The notes under the pieces: generated by a model
Database searches by the model: none
Told to the model about the DNA's origin: nothing
Seen by the model: the letters and a program-made list of their open reading frames with translations, nothing else
Assembly (NCBI RefSeq): GCF_014805625.2
Contig: NW_023998520.1
Location: forward strand, 19,499 to 83,498
Direction of reading: 5' to 3'
Source of the DNA: Glossina fuscipes
Taxonomy: Eukaryota; Arthropoda; Insecta; Diptera; Glossinidae
DNA length: 64,000 bases
In this document: positions 9,908-21,820 of the stretch, piece by piece
Layout of the letters: the number at the start of each line of letters is the position of its first letter
How positions within the stretch are numbered: position 1 is the first letter of the stretch
Program-made: the position numbers and the translations under genes

Positions 9908-12774
9908 CTTGTATGCGCAGACATATCAGACGATACGTTGTGGCACGTAAAATTGTTTAAGGTAAGTAATAGAATTTAAATTGCAGTCAAGTGTTTAAAG
10001 CAGGTTTTACAGGTTTTTTTGGCGATTTACATATTAATAAGAAGAACATAAAAATATTGGAAGAACGACATAATAATGTTAATAATTCTTATGTGTAAAG
10101 TTTAAAACAAAAAGAAAATGAACATAAGAGGGAAGAATAATAAACAAAAAAAAAGGCATTAATTTTCGTTAAAGAGCTTAGAACGTTTAACAATCGGGCG
10201 GGCAGACATGTTCAACAGATTTAGTTAAGTGTTTTCCTTTATAAAATCTTCGATTGTAAACTGAATGTATGAAAGTCGAAGATTAGCATTTATTACATAC
10301 ACAAAGAACATTTAAATAAGTAAACATACAGTAAACAAATCTGTAATGAAAACTTAGTAAGTATTAATGACTTTTTTCGCTTAGACGTGAAAAAAATTCG
10401 ATTCGCATTTTTTAAAATATTCAAAAACAACATCCAAATTCGCGTGTAGTTCAGTAATAAGAGCAAGAAGAGCGTTGACGATATACCGTCTTTCGTTTAG
10501 GTCCGCCGACAAGGAATAATTGCAATATTTTGAAATTAAGATAAGAAGACCAAACGGTCAATTAAATTAAAAATACTTTATTTGTGCAAATTGTAGCGAC
10601 ATTTTTCTTTTAATGAAAATATTTTAAAATAAAAAAGTACATGATCATTTAAAAAAAATAAATTACATTTCGTATTGTCTTGCTTACGACATTATTTATA
10701 GTAAAAACGGAATCGATTCATTTCTTCTTTGTTCTCAGCCAATATAAATTCTGTAGTCAAAACGGCGTAAAAAGCTTAAGTCTTACACGAAATTTTTTAA
10801 AATTCTGCCGTTATCCACGCGTTATAAACAGCGTCACCGTAACATGTTTTTTTTTTATTTTTTTTATTTTTTTTTTTTAATCTTGTATGTCTTTTGCTCA
10901 CAAAAATTTTATTTTTAAAATCTTAGACACAAAATGAATACTAGCTATTTAGGTCGTATGTGAAATAAGTTTAATTTATCGATTAGAAAACTTAAAACAT
11001 AATTTTATGAAAATATTACACAGTTAAAGAAATAAAAATATATAGTTTTTACAGTAAATCTTCGTGTTAAAGAAAAAACCAAAAACTTAATGCAAACTTA
11101 AAAAGAAAACAAGAAATTTGTAATTTTTAGTTTGAAGTTTTACGGATTTTGCATAATATAAAATTTTTTAAAAATGATTTCTTATCCAAGCAACAGAAAA
11201 TAGTAAAGCATAAGAGAGAGAAAAAATTAAATTTCTTGTTCGAAAAACATTAAAAAAAATTGTTTCTATTACTGGCAAAATGGAATGCGTTAATCTTTTC
11301 TTTTTTGTATTTTTCATCGGAACGAATTATTAATAATAATATTAATTTTTTATATAATACCGTGAACTTATTGTTACTTGTTGTTTTACTTTTCTTAAAA
11401 GACATGAAATGCATAAATTGGTACATTGGAATAATTTAAAAAGTATTTATGCAATGTTTAAACATTACGTGCGTACAGCAACATAAGACTGAATTTCTCG
11501 ATTTTTTTCCTTATTAAATTTATAAAATAGAGGAAAGAAATTGTTTGAATAATGCAAACGATCGCATGTTGCGTTTAATCGTTTAAAGGCCTAAATGATC
11601 CAAAAACTTGATCTCCTGTGGTATTCATTAAAACTTCGAGTTCACAAAATTTGTGGCAAAAAGGGCATAAATTATAAAAAGCAATATAAAAACGGACAAA
11701 TCTATTCTGTTCTGAACGGTCTATAAAACAGCTCATCTCAAAATCATTGGACATTGGTTGCAAGCCTAAAAAATCAAAAGCAACGAAATAATCGAGTTTC
11801 TGCGGTAGATTTACGAAATAAGGGAGCAGGTTACACCAATAGGGTAATCAAATTTCTGCATTAGTATACTGATGGAATATTGGAGGCAATCAGAAAACAG
11901 GAAGTTATATTTATTAGTTAATCAATCTTGCAAAGACCATTTCCCCACAAGCATTTACGGTTAGAAAATTTAGATGGAAAAGACTAACACCTTTACACAT
12001 ATAATCTTCTTCTTTTTTTTCAGCTACAACTAACTCCTCAATTAGGTTGCAAAAAAAAGCATAAAAAGCGTTTATAACAACAAGACAATTTAAGCGTTTG
12101 AAATATTACACTTGTCATAATTATTAGGAGGAAAGAGAAAACACATATTAATCGCAAATAATACAATGTGGAGTCTAGCCCAACGCAGATGTTGACGGAA
12201 GCGATACGGCGTTTCGTTTTCGTTTTTTTCCCACAAAATTTTCTTACTACTTCTAACACAACTAATGTAATGCATGGTGTTCGGGTTAATTATTTATCTT
12301 GAATTCAAGATCTCGAGTAACGAGCTTGGTTTTGGTCTTTTTAAATTGCGATTTTTTTGTATTGCAAGCATTTTAAGTTGTATGCAAGAGAAAGAATGTT
12401 TCCTCCATTTTTCCCTGTGTTATGTTACCATACGCAATGTTATCCCATTCTTTTTTTTTACTAAATGTATAAAGATATCTTGGCTTGGATTTAATAACAT
12501 AATCAAAAAAGAAAGTAATTTTATAAAGGAATAAATCCTCCTTTTTCGCGTTGTTTTTTCTCATACATAAATACAAAAATTCTTCTTTTCACTATATATA
12601 TATATATATATTGCGCTACCACTTGCTTGTGGTAATCAACTATAGGCAAATTTATTTTTTATTTCTTTATTATAGAAAAAAGAGTCGTGGATAGACTAAT
12701 TTTGCGATCGTGTTCTATTTGTTGGCATTGTTGTGGTCTTATATGCTTATAATTGTTAGTTGATGATTTTAGAT
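9908..12774 (-). other. Tm1: Intron and 3' UTR; holds an exon-9-like relic near 12.0 kb
   Basis: No usable exon found, except a stretch at about 11998-12047 (minus) whose translation resembles the start of a tropomyosin terminal exon but lacks an acceptor in the right phase (see findings). A T-rich tract lies at 10846-10878, and a TA microsatellite at 12593-12611. The likely 3' UTR of the exon at 12775-12857 occupies the upper end. Confidence 0.45.
12666..12671 (-). terminator. Tm1: Candidate poly(A) signal for the DDLMNERAK terminal exon
   Basis: AATAAA on the minus strand about 105 nt past the stop at 12775. Another copy lies close by at about 12652. Confidence 0.45.
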
Positions 12775-12857
12775 TTACATATTCTGTATGTCGTGCAGAG
12801 TGGCCTCCATTTCTTCTTGCAGTAGTTTATTTTTGGCGCGTTCATTCATCAAGTCGT
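12775..12857 (-). CDS. Tm1: Tm1 alternative terminal exon 9 (DDLMNERAKNK...DIQNM)
   Basis: An 83-nt exon, the same length as many animal tropomyosin exon 9s. It is entered after an acceptor ending CGTAG, with two bases completing the exon 8 codon. The peptide is DDLMNERAKNKLLQEE followed by MEATLHDIQNM and TAA. Heptad positions are kept (L-x-x-x-A-x-x-x-L), so it continues the coiled coil. With long N-terminal exons it makes 284 residues; with MTTNIPQG it makes about 252. It is the terminal exon closest to exon 8. A non-muscle (cytoskeletal) role is likely because it lacks the troponin-type LDxxFVEL end of the muscle exons; that is inference. Confidence 0.9.
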
Positions 12858-14077
12858 CTACGTGTAAAATTTCATTATATGCAAATACGCATACATGCAT
12901 ACATACATGGTAAGCGTGATGATGATTTCAAATTTTTCGAATTTTTTTGCAAGTTTAGTTGGTTACAAAAAATTACACATAGATACAATGCAACAACAAA
13001 CGTTTTTTAACAAGAGCATAGGTCAACAGGTAGGCAGGCAGCGAAAAGACGAGCATTTTTTGGGAACAAAAATTAAGCGCACATAAAAATAAATTAAAAA
13101 AATAAAAACAAGGAAAATTAAAATGTAAAAAAAAATAAATGCATGTATAAATATGCGCAGATCACACATACAAACGACTAAATAAACAAATTGTTAAAGG
13201 CTGCGAATATCTGTCTGAAAAATAAGATCAATTTTTTCCTCCCTACGAAATAATTCTCTTTGCAGATCATCTTTTTGTCTTTCAGTCCTAATTATTCCTT
13301 TTTAAACAAGTCTCCTAACACAGAAAATCGTAAACTTGCTTGAACGAAACTGGACGAAAACTGCCCTCAGCTATAAAAACGAATAAACTAGGATACGCCC
13401 ACTAACTGGAGTGTAAACTCTGCTTTTAAAATGGCATTTGTATGTTAAATGTATGCACACATGTTATATAGTAAAGTGAAATAAACAAGTCGCTTTACAC
13501 TAACGGTAAATATTTGCAGTAAAATTTGAATAAAAGTTCATTCCATCTAACGTGATGCATTGCTACCAATTAAGAGCGTATAGTCCAAGTTTTACTAACT
13601 TTTCCAACTAAGAACAATAACAAAATTGTCAAAAAAAATGTTACACTGATCAAAATATATACTATGTCTTATGTATAAAAGACCTACAGAGCCAGCGACT
13701 CTATTAATTATTAATATTATTTTCTTAAGCGATTATCGATTATTTTTACACTTTGCAAAATATTATGTTAGCAATATATAACGTTCGTAAACCGTGAAAA
13801 TGGGTTCTAACTAGCTTAGACTGCTTTGCTGGATTAAAGCGATTTTCATTTAGTCGTTCGCACAAAACATACATTTAGTAAAATTATTAAAAATGTAAAC
13901 ATTTTTTTAAAATAATAAACTAATAAATAAATTAAAATACTCTATAAAAAATAAATATATTCTAACAGCAAAAAACTAAAAATTCCTAAATTATAATTAT
14001 ATAAAATTGTGATAATTAAAAAATAAACAATTCTTATATAAATAATTCAAAGAAATGCAAAGAATAGAAAAACATAC
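12858..14077 (-). other. Tm1: Tm1 intron 8
   Basis: Intron between common exon 8 and the first terminal exon. AT-rich, with repeated ACATACATG steps near 12885-12910. I see no coding or mobile element here. Confidence 0.6.
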
Positions 14078-14147
14078 CTTCAAGCCTATCAACTTCTTTT
14101 TGCAGCTTTTGAACGGAACGTTCGGCGAATTCGGCGCGAGCTTCGGC
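14078..14147 (-). CDS. Tm1: Tm1 common exon 8
   Basis: A 70-nt exon (the classical size), bounded by GTTAAG| and |GTATGT. It encodes [20 protein letters not shown] then RLE, leaving one base of a split codon. It is almost unchanged across arthropods. It is the last internal exon in every isoform, and its phase-1 end fixes the reading frame of all terminal exons in the window. It lies in the C-terminal third of the coiled coil (about residues 235-257 of the long form). Confidence 0.97.
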
Positions 14148-17100
14148 CTTAACGGGAATAAGTTAATAGAGGAGGAACAGAAAAGAAAAAAAAAGAGTAT
14201 TAGAATATTGGCGAAAACGAAACGGAAAAACAAAAATTTACGAAGAAAACAAAGAAATCCCAATAGAATTAAACACACAAAAAATAAACGCAATGGTGAA
14301 CAACAACTTTGTCTTCTTCTTGAAATTTAAAAAAAAATAACAAAAGTTTCCCAGTTTCATTTTATTTTATTTACCATTACTAAGGCCAACGAACCATTTT
14401 CGTATTTAATAAATGATGTTAACATAAATGTAAAAGCACGTTAAGAAGATGTAAACTTACGTATAGGTAAAGGAATATCAATCATATGAATAAGGAGATC
14501 GATCATGTTTGAATATGTACAGAAAGATTCGCATTAAAAGTCCCGCACATATATATATACATATAAACTTATTATCGAAAGTGTTTCAACCACGTCTATA
14601 AAGTATCAGTTCGTATTTAACCGCTGCATCTTAAAGAGAGAGAATTGTTTAAACTGATGACGCAACAAACATGATATCGTGAAGTATTAAGTTAGAGAGT
14701 CTAAAATTTTCGAAAGAACAAGAATTCGATTTTAAAATAAATTTTCTGCTTTCAAAGCAAGACAGCAAGTGGAAGGAGCATTTGATATGATTTTAACAAA
14801 CAAACAGCACTTAATCGATTCAAAGTGAACGCTTCAGACAGTATAACTAAAATCGAAGTACTTGAAATTGGAGGCGGTTCAGCACTGATTTCTATATACG
14901 TACTCCTTATCCAAGTGATTGCTTGATAAAATATCGTTCATATCAAAATTAATAATTAAAATATGAAAATAAATTAAGTACCAACGAACATGCCATTAGT
15001 ATTCCGAAACAAAACAAGTAATAGTAAACATATTTATAAATTTAATTCAATACTCTGCCCAGGAAGCACATACACACTTTTATGTTAATACTATATATAA
15101 GTTTATACATTTTTAGATATATATCTACTTAGTCATTTCTACATATGACAGTATATGCGTCTGGCTATGTTACAACAAAGATGCTGTTTGTGACAAAGAA
15201 AACTTTTTTAACTTAGAAGTTAATGTTCAGGATAACTTTAGTTTCTATATAAAAGGGAACGAACCGCTCATTTCTTTTCTTTTATATTTCATCTGGTTTT
15301 AATAAAAATCTCTGAATGATATAACGAAAAAGGAAGATAGCTAGTTTAAGTAAAAGACTAAAAAAAAGGAGGAAAATAAGTAAAGTAAAAGACTTTTTTT
15401 TAATTTAGTTTCATCTCTTTATCGTACAGTAGATTTATCATGTTACCTCACTTACAATTTTGTTTTATTGTTTCCTCCAGAAAAAAAAGAAAATGAGCAA
15501 CGAATAATGCACTTTGTCGAATTTTCACGAAATAACCATATACTGAAGACGTTAGCTGCCAAGTTAATTATTGAAGTTTCGAACTAAGGTACAATAATTC
15601 TATTGCTATGTTTCAAACCCTTTTAATATATAGAAATAATCAAGATACGAATATCAATATGCAAGCGATTTTTGGAAAGTGAATGGGATTTATAAGTATG
15701 TACTTATGAGATTGGACGCTTGCTTTGCTTTTTCTATGCGTACAATTCAATACACAATAACCAAACTTTTGTTTTGCAATGACGAAACGTACTCAAAGAT
15801 AAAAATATGTCTTCTACATATAGTTTGTGCACATAACAGACATGCACGGAGCAAATTTAGTGACACATTCAGTTCGATCTCGCGTCCAGGAATATTTAAC
15901 AAAACCAAAAAACAAATAGACTAGACTTTTTTATAAATTTCAAGTTCAGGAGAAATAAAAATTTTCTTTTGTTTAGAATTCATTTAAAAAAAAAAAAAAA
16001 TGTATTGGTAGAAATTAGAAAGTTTTTATAAAAAGCAACTCGATTTCGATTCAAACTTCACGAATAAGAACAAAATTTTCAAATTAATTCAATCGACTAA
16101 CAATCGAGCAACTATATTCACTGACGCGAGAAGAATATATCGAAACAAGCGATCATTCATTTACCTAAAGTCTAATCCCTGTACCAAGTGGTTATTATTA
16201 TTGAAGAGCAACAATAGTTTTGGATGGATGTCAATTTCGTTAATAACAACAGCCAAGGTTTCACTGTAGGCAGCATTAGCTACACTCAAAAAGCAATTTA
16301 GAATGAATCATATACGTTACACTAAATAGAGGGTTTTTTGAGAGCTATCTTGATTTTGGCAACTTTAAGCAAGAACTAACCATTATTTAGCAACTTGCTC
16401 TCTTCGGCCTCGTATTCATGGAATTATGGGACCGTACATCTTCAAAAATGGATCGGGAGAAACTGTCGCTGTCAATAGCGCAAAATTGTAAACAAATGTT
16501 TCAGGAATTTTTGTGGTCTAAATATGAAGAAATTGACACCAATGATGTTTCAAGCGGGCGCAACTGTAGCTTATGTAACATAGGCAAACACTGAGCTAAA
16601 CTTTTTAGGTCGATTGATGCTACGAAATTCTGACAATGAATGGCCATGTAGTTCACGCGACTTTAATCCATTGGACTATCTTTTTTGGAGCTTTTTGAGA
16701 AGCGCAGAATTTCTAAATATCAGCCAGCAATCAACAACACATTTGAAAAACAATGACCGATCCAGTGAATGAACCGATGTGCAACGATTTTGACGTTTGC
16801 TCCACTTTTCCTTTTTATAAAGATTTTCATACATACTTTATGTTAATACAGAAAATACAGATTAGGTGCTACTTTTGGAAAACCCTTGATTGGAACCAAT
16901 TGCACACCCAACCGAAGCGGCATCCAAATTGAATAATATATAAAAAAATATGTTTGCTCACGCCTTTTTTAGAATTTGTATGTTTTTACACCGTAGAGGG
17001 CATGTGGTACATGTTACGCTAATTTTGCGCGGACCTATACAACATCTAGAAATATTTGAAATAGGCATATAATTTATTATACCGATCGATTCTGAGCTTG

Positions 17101-18482
17101 TTCGTCCATTAGTTGAAAATTCATGTATTCTTCAAATTTTTCGACAAAAATCGCCGACTATTTCGACATTCTAAATTGGTGTGAAAAAGTTGAATCAGAT
17201 GTAGCAATTTTTTGAATCCCATAAACGCCCTAACGGAAACTGAATCTCTACACCTTTATGTAATACAAAAAACCTAATATTTAATATTTTTGAATGGAAG
17301 ATGGGTTATAATAACAATTTGACATAAAAATTAACCTTAACGAATTTTGACCACATATGACTATTTTTTTGACCGCAGGCCGTATAAGGCGTGCAATGAA
17401 AAATATTATTTATGTATAAAAATTGTGAAATATTTAATATTTTACGATAAAAATTTGTTCGTAAAAGAAATTTCATATAAAACTTAACTCAATTTTTGGG
17501 CATTATCGCATACAAGAATTCGCATGTAATGTAAGATGACAATTGGCCCATAGTAAGAATTTGCATCAGATAGGCACATTCTATTGAACGCATACGAGCT
17601 CTCATGAAAACTAAACCCTTCTACGGTGCCAGCCTAAATTGTAATTTTTTTAAAAGTAAATCAAGTTTATTAAATTTGGGTTACGTTGGTTGACATTTTG
17701 AGCGTCGTTCAGTGTGGAGACTTTCATGGAAACTGTGCCTTTACTTAAAAGTAATAGACTATATCACGAAAATGAATGAGCGACTGCGTTAGTCAAAGTG
17801 GCTTGACCGACTATATTATTCTTACTTGTTTTTAAGTGGGAATTACTAAGTTATAAAATAACAAACAACCTCTATTTATTACAACCGAATAGGAATGTTT
17901 CAATAATAAATTTGTTGCCGATTTGCTGAAATATGGGCTAGAGACACTATAAAATAATAAATAAATCGAAGTGAAAGTTTTTACTGTTGTATACTCTAAG
18001 CTTAGCACTTCACATAAAGTTTACGCTTAATTCAAAAAGCAAATGCTCGACTAAGATATAATTTTTGGCAAAATATTTCACAATGGTTTCAACGATTTGA
18101 AATTTTACTTTGATTAAATTTGTTATCTTGTGCCCATAATCCAAGTGGTCTAAGGAGAAGGAAGATTCTTCACGAATTTTTAAGAGAGCTCAACGCAAAA
18201 GGTGCAAGAAAAGCTAGCTTCATTCAGCCCTTCTAATTAACAAATGTTACTTGTTGTTCATGCCATGTGTAGGAGTCCTTTTGAAGTGGATCCTTCTCTT
18301 CTCTTTCTCACTCTTTTTCTATCTCTTTCTTTGTACTTGATTTTCCCTACAATTTTTCTAAAATGTCATACCTCTATCGTTAATCGGAAACCAAATAATT
18401 ATAAATTAAAATAAAAAGTTGTTTATATTAGTATTTAATTAAATTAATGTTGAAGTGAAGCGAAAGTTATTCAGAAATATAC
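14148..18482 (-). other. Tm1: Tm1 intron 7; contains a mariner-like relic
   Basis: A 4.3-kb intron between exon 8 and alternative exon 7b. The only structured content I recognise is the mariner-like fossil at 16331-16886 and an A-run at 15987-16000. There is a TA/CA-rich tract near 14551-14571. Confidence 0.6.
16331..16886 (+). mobile_element. Decayed mariner-type (Tc1/mariner) element
   Basis: Plus-strand fragments of a transposase are readable across frameshifts. A block equivalent to GPYIFKNGSGETVAVNS is at about 16427-16480, then EFLWSKYEEID. Then comes a MFQAGATVAYVT piece in another frame, matching the usual FQQDGA second-aspartate motif with D lost. Last is NPLDYLFWSFLR, matching the third-aspartate motif. 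Stops and frameshifts interrupt it. The ends begin AGGGTTTT on both strands (16330 and about 16886), consistent with short terminal inverted repeats. At about 556 bp it is less than half the length of a full mariner, so the N-terminal DNA-binding part is deleted. It is inserted in a Tm1 intron, opposite to the gene. Confidence 0.7.
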
Positions 18483-18545
18483 CTCTTTCAATTGATGGTC
18501 TAAAACTCTGATCTGTTGCTCAAACGTTTCCTCTTTTTGTGTAGC
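18483..18545 (-). CDS. Tm1: Tm1 alternative exon 7b (ATQKEETFEQQ...)
   Basis: A 63-nt exon, exactly the length of its partner at 20397-20459 and in the same phase. It has an acceptor AACAAAG| and a donor |GTATAT. It encodes ATQKEETFEQQI then RVLDHQLKE. Both versions keep the pattern A-x-Q-x-E-E and end L-K-E, so they are mutually exclusive duplicates. It encodes residues about 214-234 of the long form, the troponin-T neighbourhood in muscle tropomyosins. Drosophila Tm1 has the same choice (family knowledge); tissue use is not visible here. Confidence 0.92.
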
Positions 18546-20396
18546 CTTTGTTATTAGTTTGTTTTGTTTAATATTATCATTATTATTTGATAATGGGATT
18601 TGTCAATTATGCAAAGGGTTGATTTTGATCACATATAAAATTCGCCGATCAAATGGTTCGATGGTGGCCGCATACGAAGGCAGTGCCAGTGCATATTAAT
18701 TCAGCAAACATAAATTAATATAAACATCATGCATTTGTTTAAATATATTTTAATTTCCATAAAGCGTTTTCCATGTATGGGGCGTGAAATAACAAAAGGC
18801 GGTTAGGAGTGCAGATTTAGACGTTTTTTTGTAGATTCCAATAACACATTACACACAAAAAAACAAGGAAAACGCCACACACATATATACACGCATAAAT
18901 AAAGCAATAAATCAGCAGCAAACATAGACATGAAAATAAAGTAAAACAAAAAAAACAAATTGAGCTAAATGAACAAAGATATGAAATAAATAAAAGGCTA
19001 AGTAAATAGGTAAGAGAAACCCCGTAAAAAGTTTCGCACTAGGAAGGTTTTATTTATATACGAACTCAGAGTGAATGTAATTTATTTCAAATTTCCAATA
19101 ATTGCATTTACATTGCGCGCCGTAAAATGGGCAGATATTCGAAATTCTAAATTTCTATACTTACATTATTGATACGGTCAGCAAAGAAATGCATTACCAA
19201 GCAGACAGTCCAGGGAATCTTGTGTTTATTGCAAGAGAAATTTATACTTTGTACAAAACTTTAGCTGCTAAGAACTTTCAAGATTTTGATTTTCTTCTCT
19301 AAATTGATTGAAATGCACTCTCTCTGCTTCTTGTGGATGAAATATATTTTTATAATTTTAGAGGCCTTTTATTTGAATTCAAAACTACACGTGACAGGGG
19401 AAATAAATTGCTTTCCTTTCTAGGGGAGATGAGCCGCCATTATTTTATCCCACCTTTTATTTGGCGGACACCGCGCGGTAAACGACGAAGCGATATTGAG
19501 CAGGAAGTAGATGAACGTAATTTTATGGACTCTTTGAAGCGAAAGTCACAATTTTGGTTATAATGAAATGGTGATGTTGTTTAAGCGCGATGTGACAAAT
19601 CCAAGAATTGGATATCTTTTTCTTAATGTAGAGATAACTCCTTTCTTAAAATTTAAATTATAATTGAGAAGCTTAAAAAGAAAAGTTAAGGAGGTATGAA
19701 AAATTTCGTCAAAAAAGTAAACATGCGTAGTCGTGACTGAGGAAGAACTTTTGATATGTCTATTAATTACATCTTTTACATCTCTGCATTATAAATGTTA
19801 ACACGACTTAAACAGCGGAAGACATGAACAAATAAAAAAAGCTTAATGGTGTTTAAATTAAAGATCCAGAAGGAAAAAAGCACAGTGTTTAACACGTTTC
19901 CGGTCATTAAATTTATTATATACCAGAAGCTTTCATCTATAATACATTGACAAAATTAATATTCGCTTGACTGATGGAAGCTGTTTAAAATGGTAGTAAG
20001 TGGTATGTGTTTATCAAATATATAAATATATATGAAAAAATGTTAAGCTGGCAATGATGACAACAGTTTCGTTTTTTTTATGTACACATAGGGATTAGTC
20101 AACAACAATAAAAATTCTGTGGTTAGAACATTGAGAGAAAAACCAAACCCCTAGACTTTGAGGCCAATTTTATTGTCTTAGATAATAAAATTGACGTAAA
20201 TTTTTTTCTTTGGTATTGGCTCAGGTGTTTGTGCATGTTCTCATCTTATTTTGTTTGTGGGAAAAACTTTTTTTGTTATTTTTTCTTGCATTCTCATTTC
20301 TCAAATAACAACAATTAACAACTTTTTCTTTTTTATTTTTAAGGTATAAAGAAAAAGTATTAATTTTTATAGAAAACATTATTTAATTGTATATAC
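18546..20396 (-). other. Tm1: Intron between alternative exons 7a and 7b
   Basis: AT-rich intron. No coding or mobile element is recognised. A long plus-strand open frame at 19333-19563 has no recognisable domain and no exon partners. Confidence 0.55.
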
Positions 20397-20459
20397 CTCC
20401 TTGAGACGGGTGTTCAAGGTCTTGATTTGGTTCTTGTATTCTTCTTCACGTTGGTTAGC
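20397..20459 (-). CDS. Tm1: Tm1 alternative exon 7a (ANQREEEYKNQ...)
   Basis: A 63-nt exon with acceptor TAAACAG| and donor |GTATAT. It encodes ANQREEEYKNQIKTLNTRLK then E. It resembles the equivalent segment of crustacean and insect tropomyosins. It is mutually exclusive with 18483-18545, and both splice phase 0 to phase 0 between exons 6 and 8. The downstream intron carries a poly-ATT/GTT run near 20468-20485. Confidence 0.95.
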
Positions 20460-20939
20460 CTGTTTATTGTTATTGTTGTTGTTGTATGGATTTATTGTTT
20501 TTAATTCAATATGAGACAAACAAGAAAATGTGATGGTGGGTGGAAGGTGGGATGTATAAAATTTGTACATTCCATTTTTTGTTAGATCGTGAACGTATTG
20601 CAATTTTTTTTTTTGCCATAGTGTTTGGGTGGGTTGGTATCGTTGATGTATATATAGGATTGACAGCAGGATAAGATGGTTGGTTTTTCAAAATTTTTAT
20701 TTTTAAGAGAAATGAATAAAAAAGAAGTTTGCAGTTAAATTAAAGTTGCGTAGTGGAAGAAACAATGAGTTCAATAATAATAATATTTTTAAGGAAATTT
20801 ACAAAAACTTAAGTACTGTCTGTCTGTTAACAAACGCTTAAATTTAAGTAAATTTCTTTTCTGTAAAAATTAATAATTTTAATTTTTTTGTAGAAGAAAG
20901 TTAAAATATCTTTAAAACAATATGAAAAATTAAACAAAC
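20460..20939 (-). other. Tm1: Tm1 intron 6
   Basis: A 480-bp intron. It holds a GTT/ATT-rich simple repeat near 20462-20486 and otherwise featureless AT-rich sequence. Confidence 0.6.
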
Positions 20940-21015
20940 CTTTTCTTCGGAAACTTCGAGGGATTTCAAATTGTTACCGACAACGCGCAATTCTTCTTCA
21001 AGTTCAACAATTTTG
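20940..21015 (-). CDS. Tm1: Tm1 common exon 6
   Basis: A 76-nt exon (classical size) with acceptor TTTAG| and donor |GTTTGT. It completes the split codon of exon 5 (Asn after 5a, Ser after 5b) and encodes [15 protein letters not shown] then [10 protein letters not shown]. This is one of the most conserved stretches of invertebrate tropomyosin. It lies in the second half of the coiled coil and is used by all isoforms. Confidence 0.97.
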
Positions 21016-21749
21016 CTAAAGGAAATTGGAAATTTCAAATATGTATTAATAATTTTCAAATTTTAATAATTTTATGAATTAATTCGAATTTAAAGTGGAA
21101 AGAAACGTAAAGTCCAGAAAGAATTTTAACTTAACCATATATCTCACGTGTTAGAAAATCGAAGATATGCTCGCTTAAGTTTATCCCTAATATCTAAGCC
21201 TTGTTATCATATATAATACAAATGAAACGAAAAAAATAAAATGTGTTAGTCTTCAATAAATTTATTCTTGAAGAAAGCCTTTGTTGGTTTTCAAGCATTT
21301 TTATTATGCTTTCGTAGATTATATACCACATATGGCATATCGAGCAAACTACATTTTTTACATAAATGTGTAAGGCGTGAAATTTATTTCTCCTAAGAGT
21401 TTGGACAGTCTTTAATGCCGTCAATTTAAATTTCAATAAGAATTTGAAATGAAATTAAAGTAGGCTTTCCTAACTTATAGATACTAAATAAAACTTAACA
21501 AAATTGATTTGTTGATTAGCCGCCTATCTTCAATTTTCTAAGCTTTATATCAGAAATTCGGAATTTGGATTAGAAAAAAAACTTTTGTGAAAAGAATAGA
21601 AAAAGACTTTACGTTTGTTTCCTTTCTTCTTTTCTTTTTTTCTTTGATACTTCTAAAGAATAATTGGTAAATATTAATCTTTAAAACAGTAACACACGTA
21701 TATATATTTTGTTAATTGCTTTGTTACAGGTGCACACAATATAACGAAC
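21016..21749 (-). other. Tm1: Tm1 intron between exons 5b and 6
   Basis: AT-rich intron of 734 bp. The open frames here are short and have no heptads. No other feature seen. Confidence 0.6.
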
Positions 21750-21820
21750 CTTTCGCTCAGTTCAACTTTTTCCTCAGAACGTTCCAGATCCTGTTCCATA
21801 AGGACTAGTTTCCTGGCCAC
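21750..21820 (-). CDS. Tm1: Tm1 alternative exon 5b (VARKLVLMEQDLERSEEK...)
   Basis: A 71-nt exon equal in size and phase to 22444-22514. It encodes VARKLVLMEQDLERSEEKVE then LSE, ending with AG of a split Ser codon before |GTTCGT. The acceptor reads CTAATGAAG|. It lacks a good pyrimidine tract, and its branch-like CTAAT sits only a few bases from the junction. A weak 3' splice site would make this version dependent on activating factors and helps explain exclusive choice. It encodes about residues 165-188 of the long form. Confidence 0.92.

Noticed and set aside
12001..12055. Plus-strand acceptor-like TCTTTTTTTTCAG followed by a donor-like ATTAG|GTTG
   Set aside because: No plus-strand exon partners exist; the pyrimidine tract is the complement of a purine run in the minus-strand relic.
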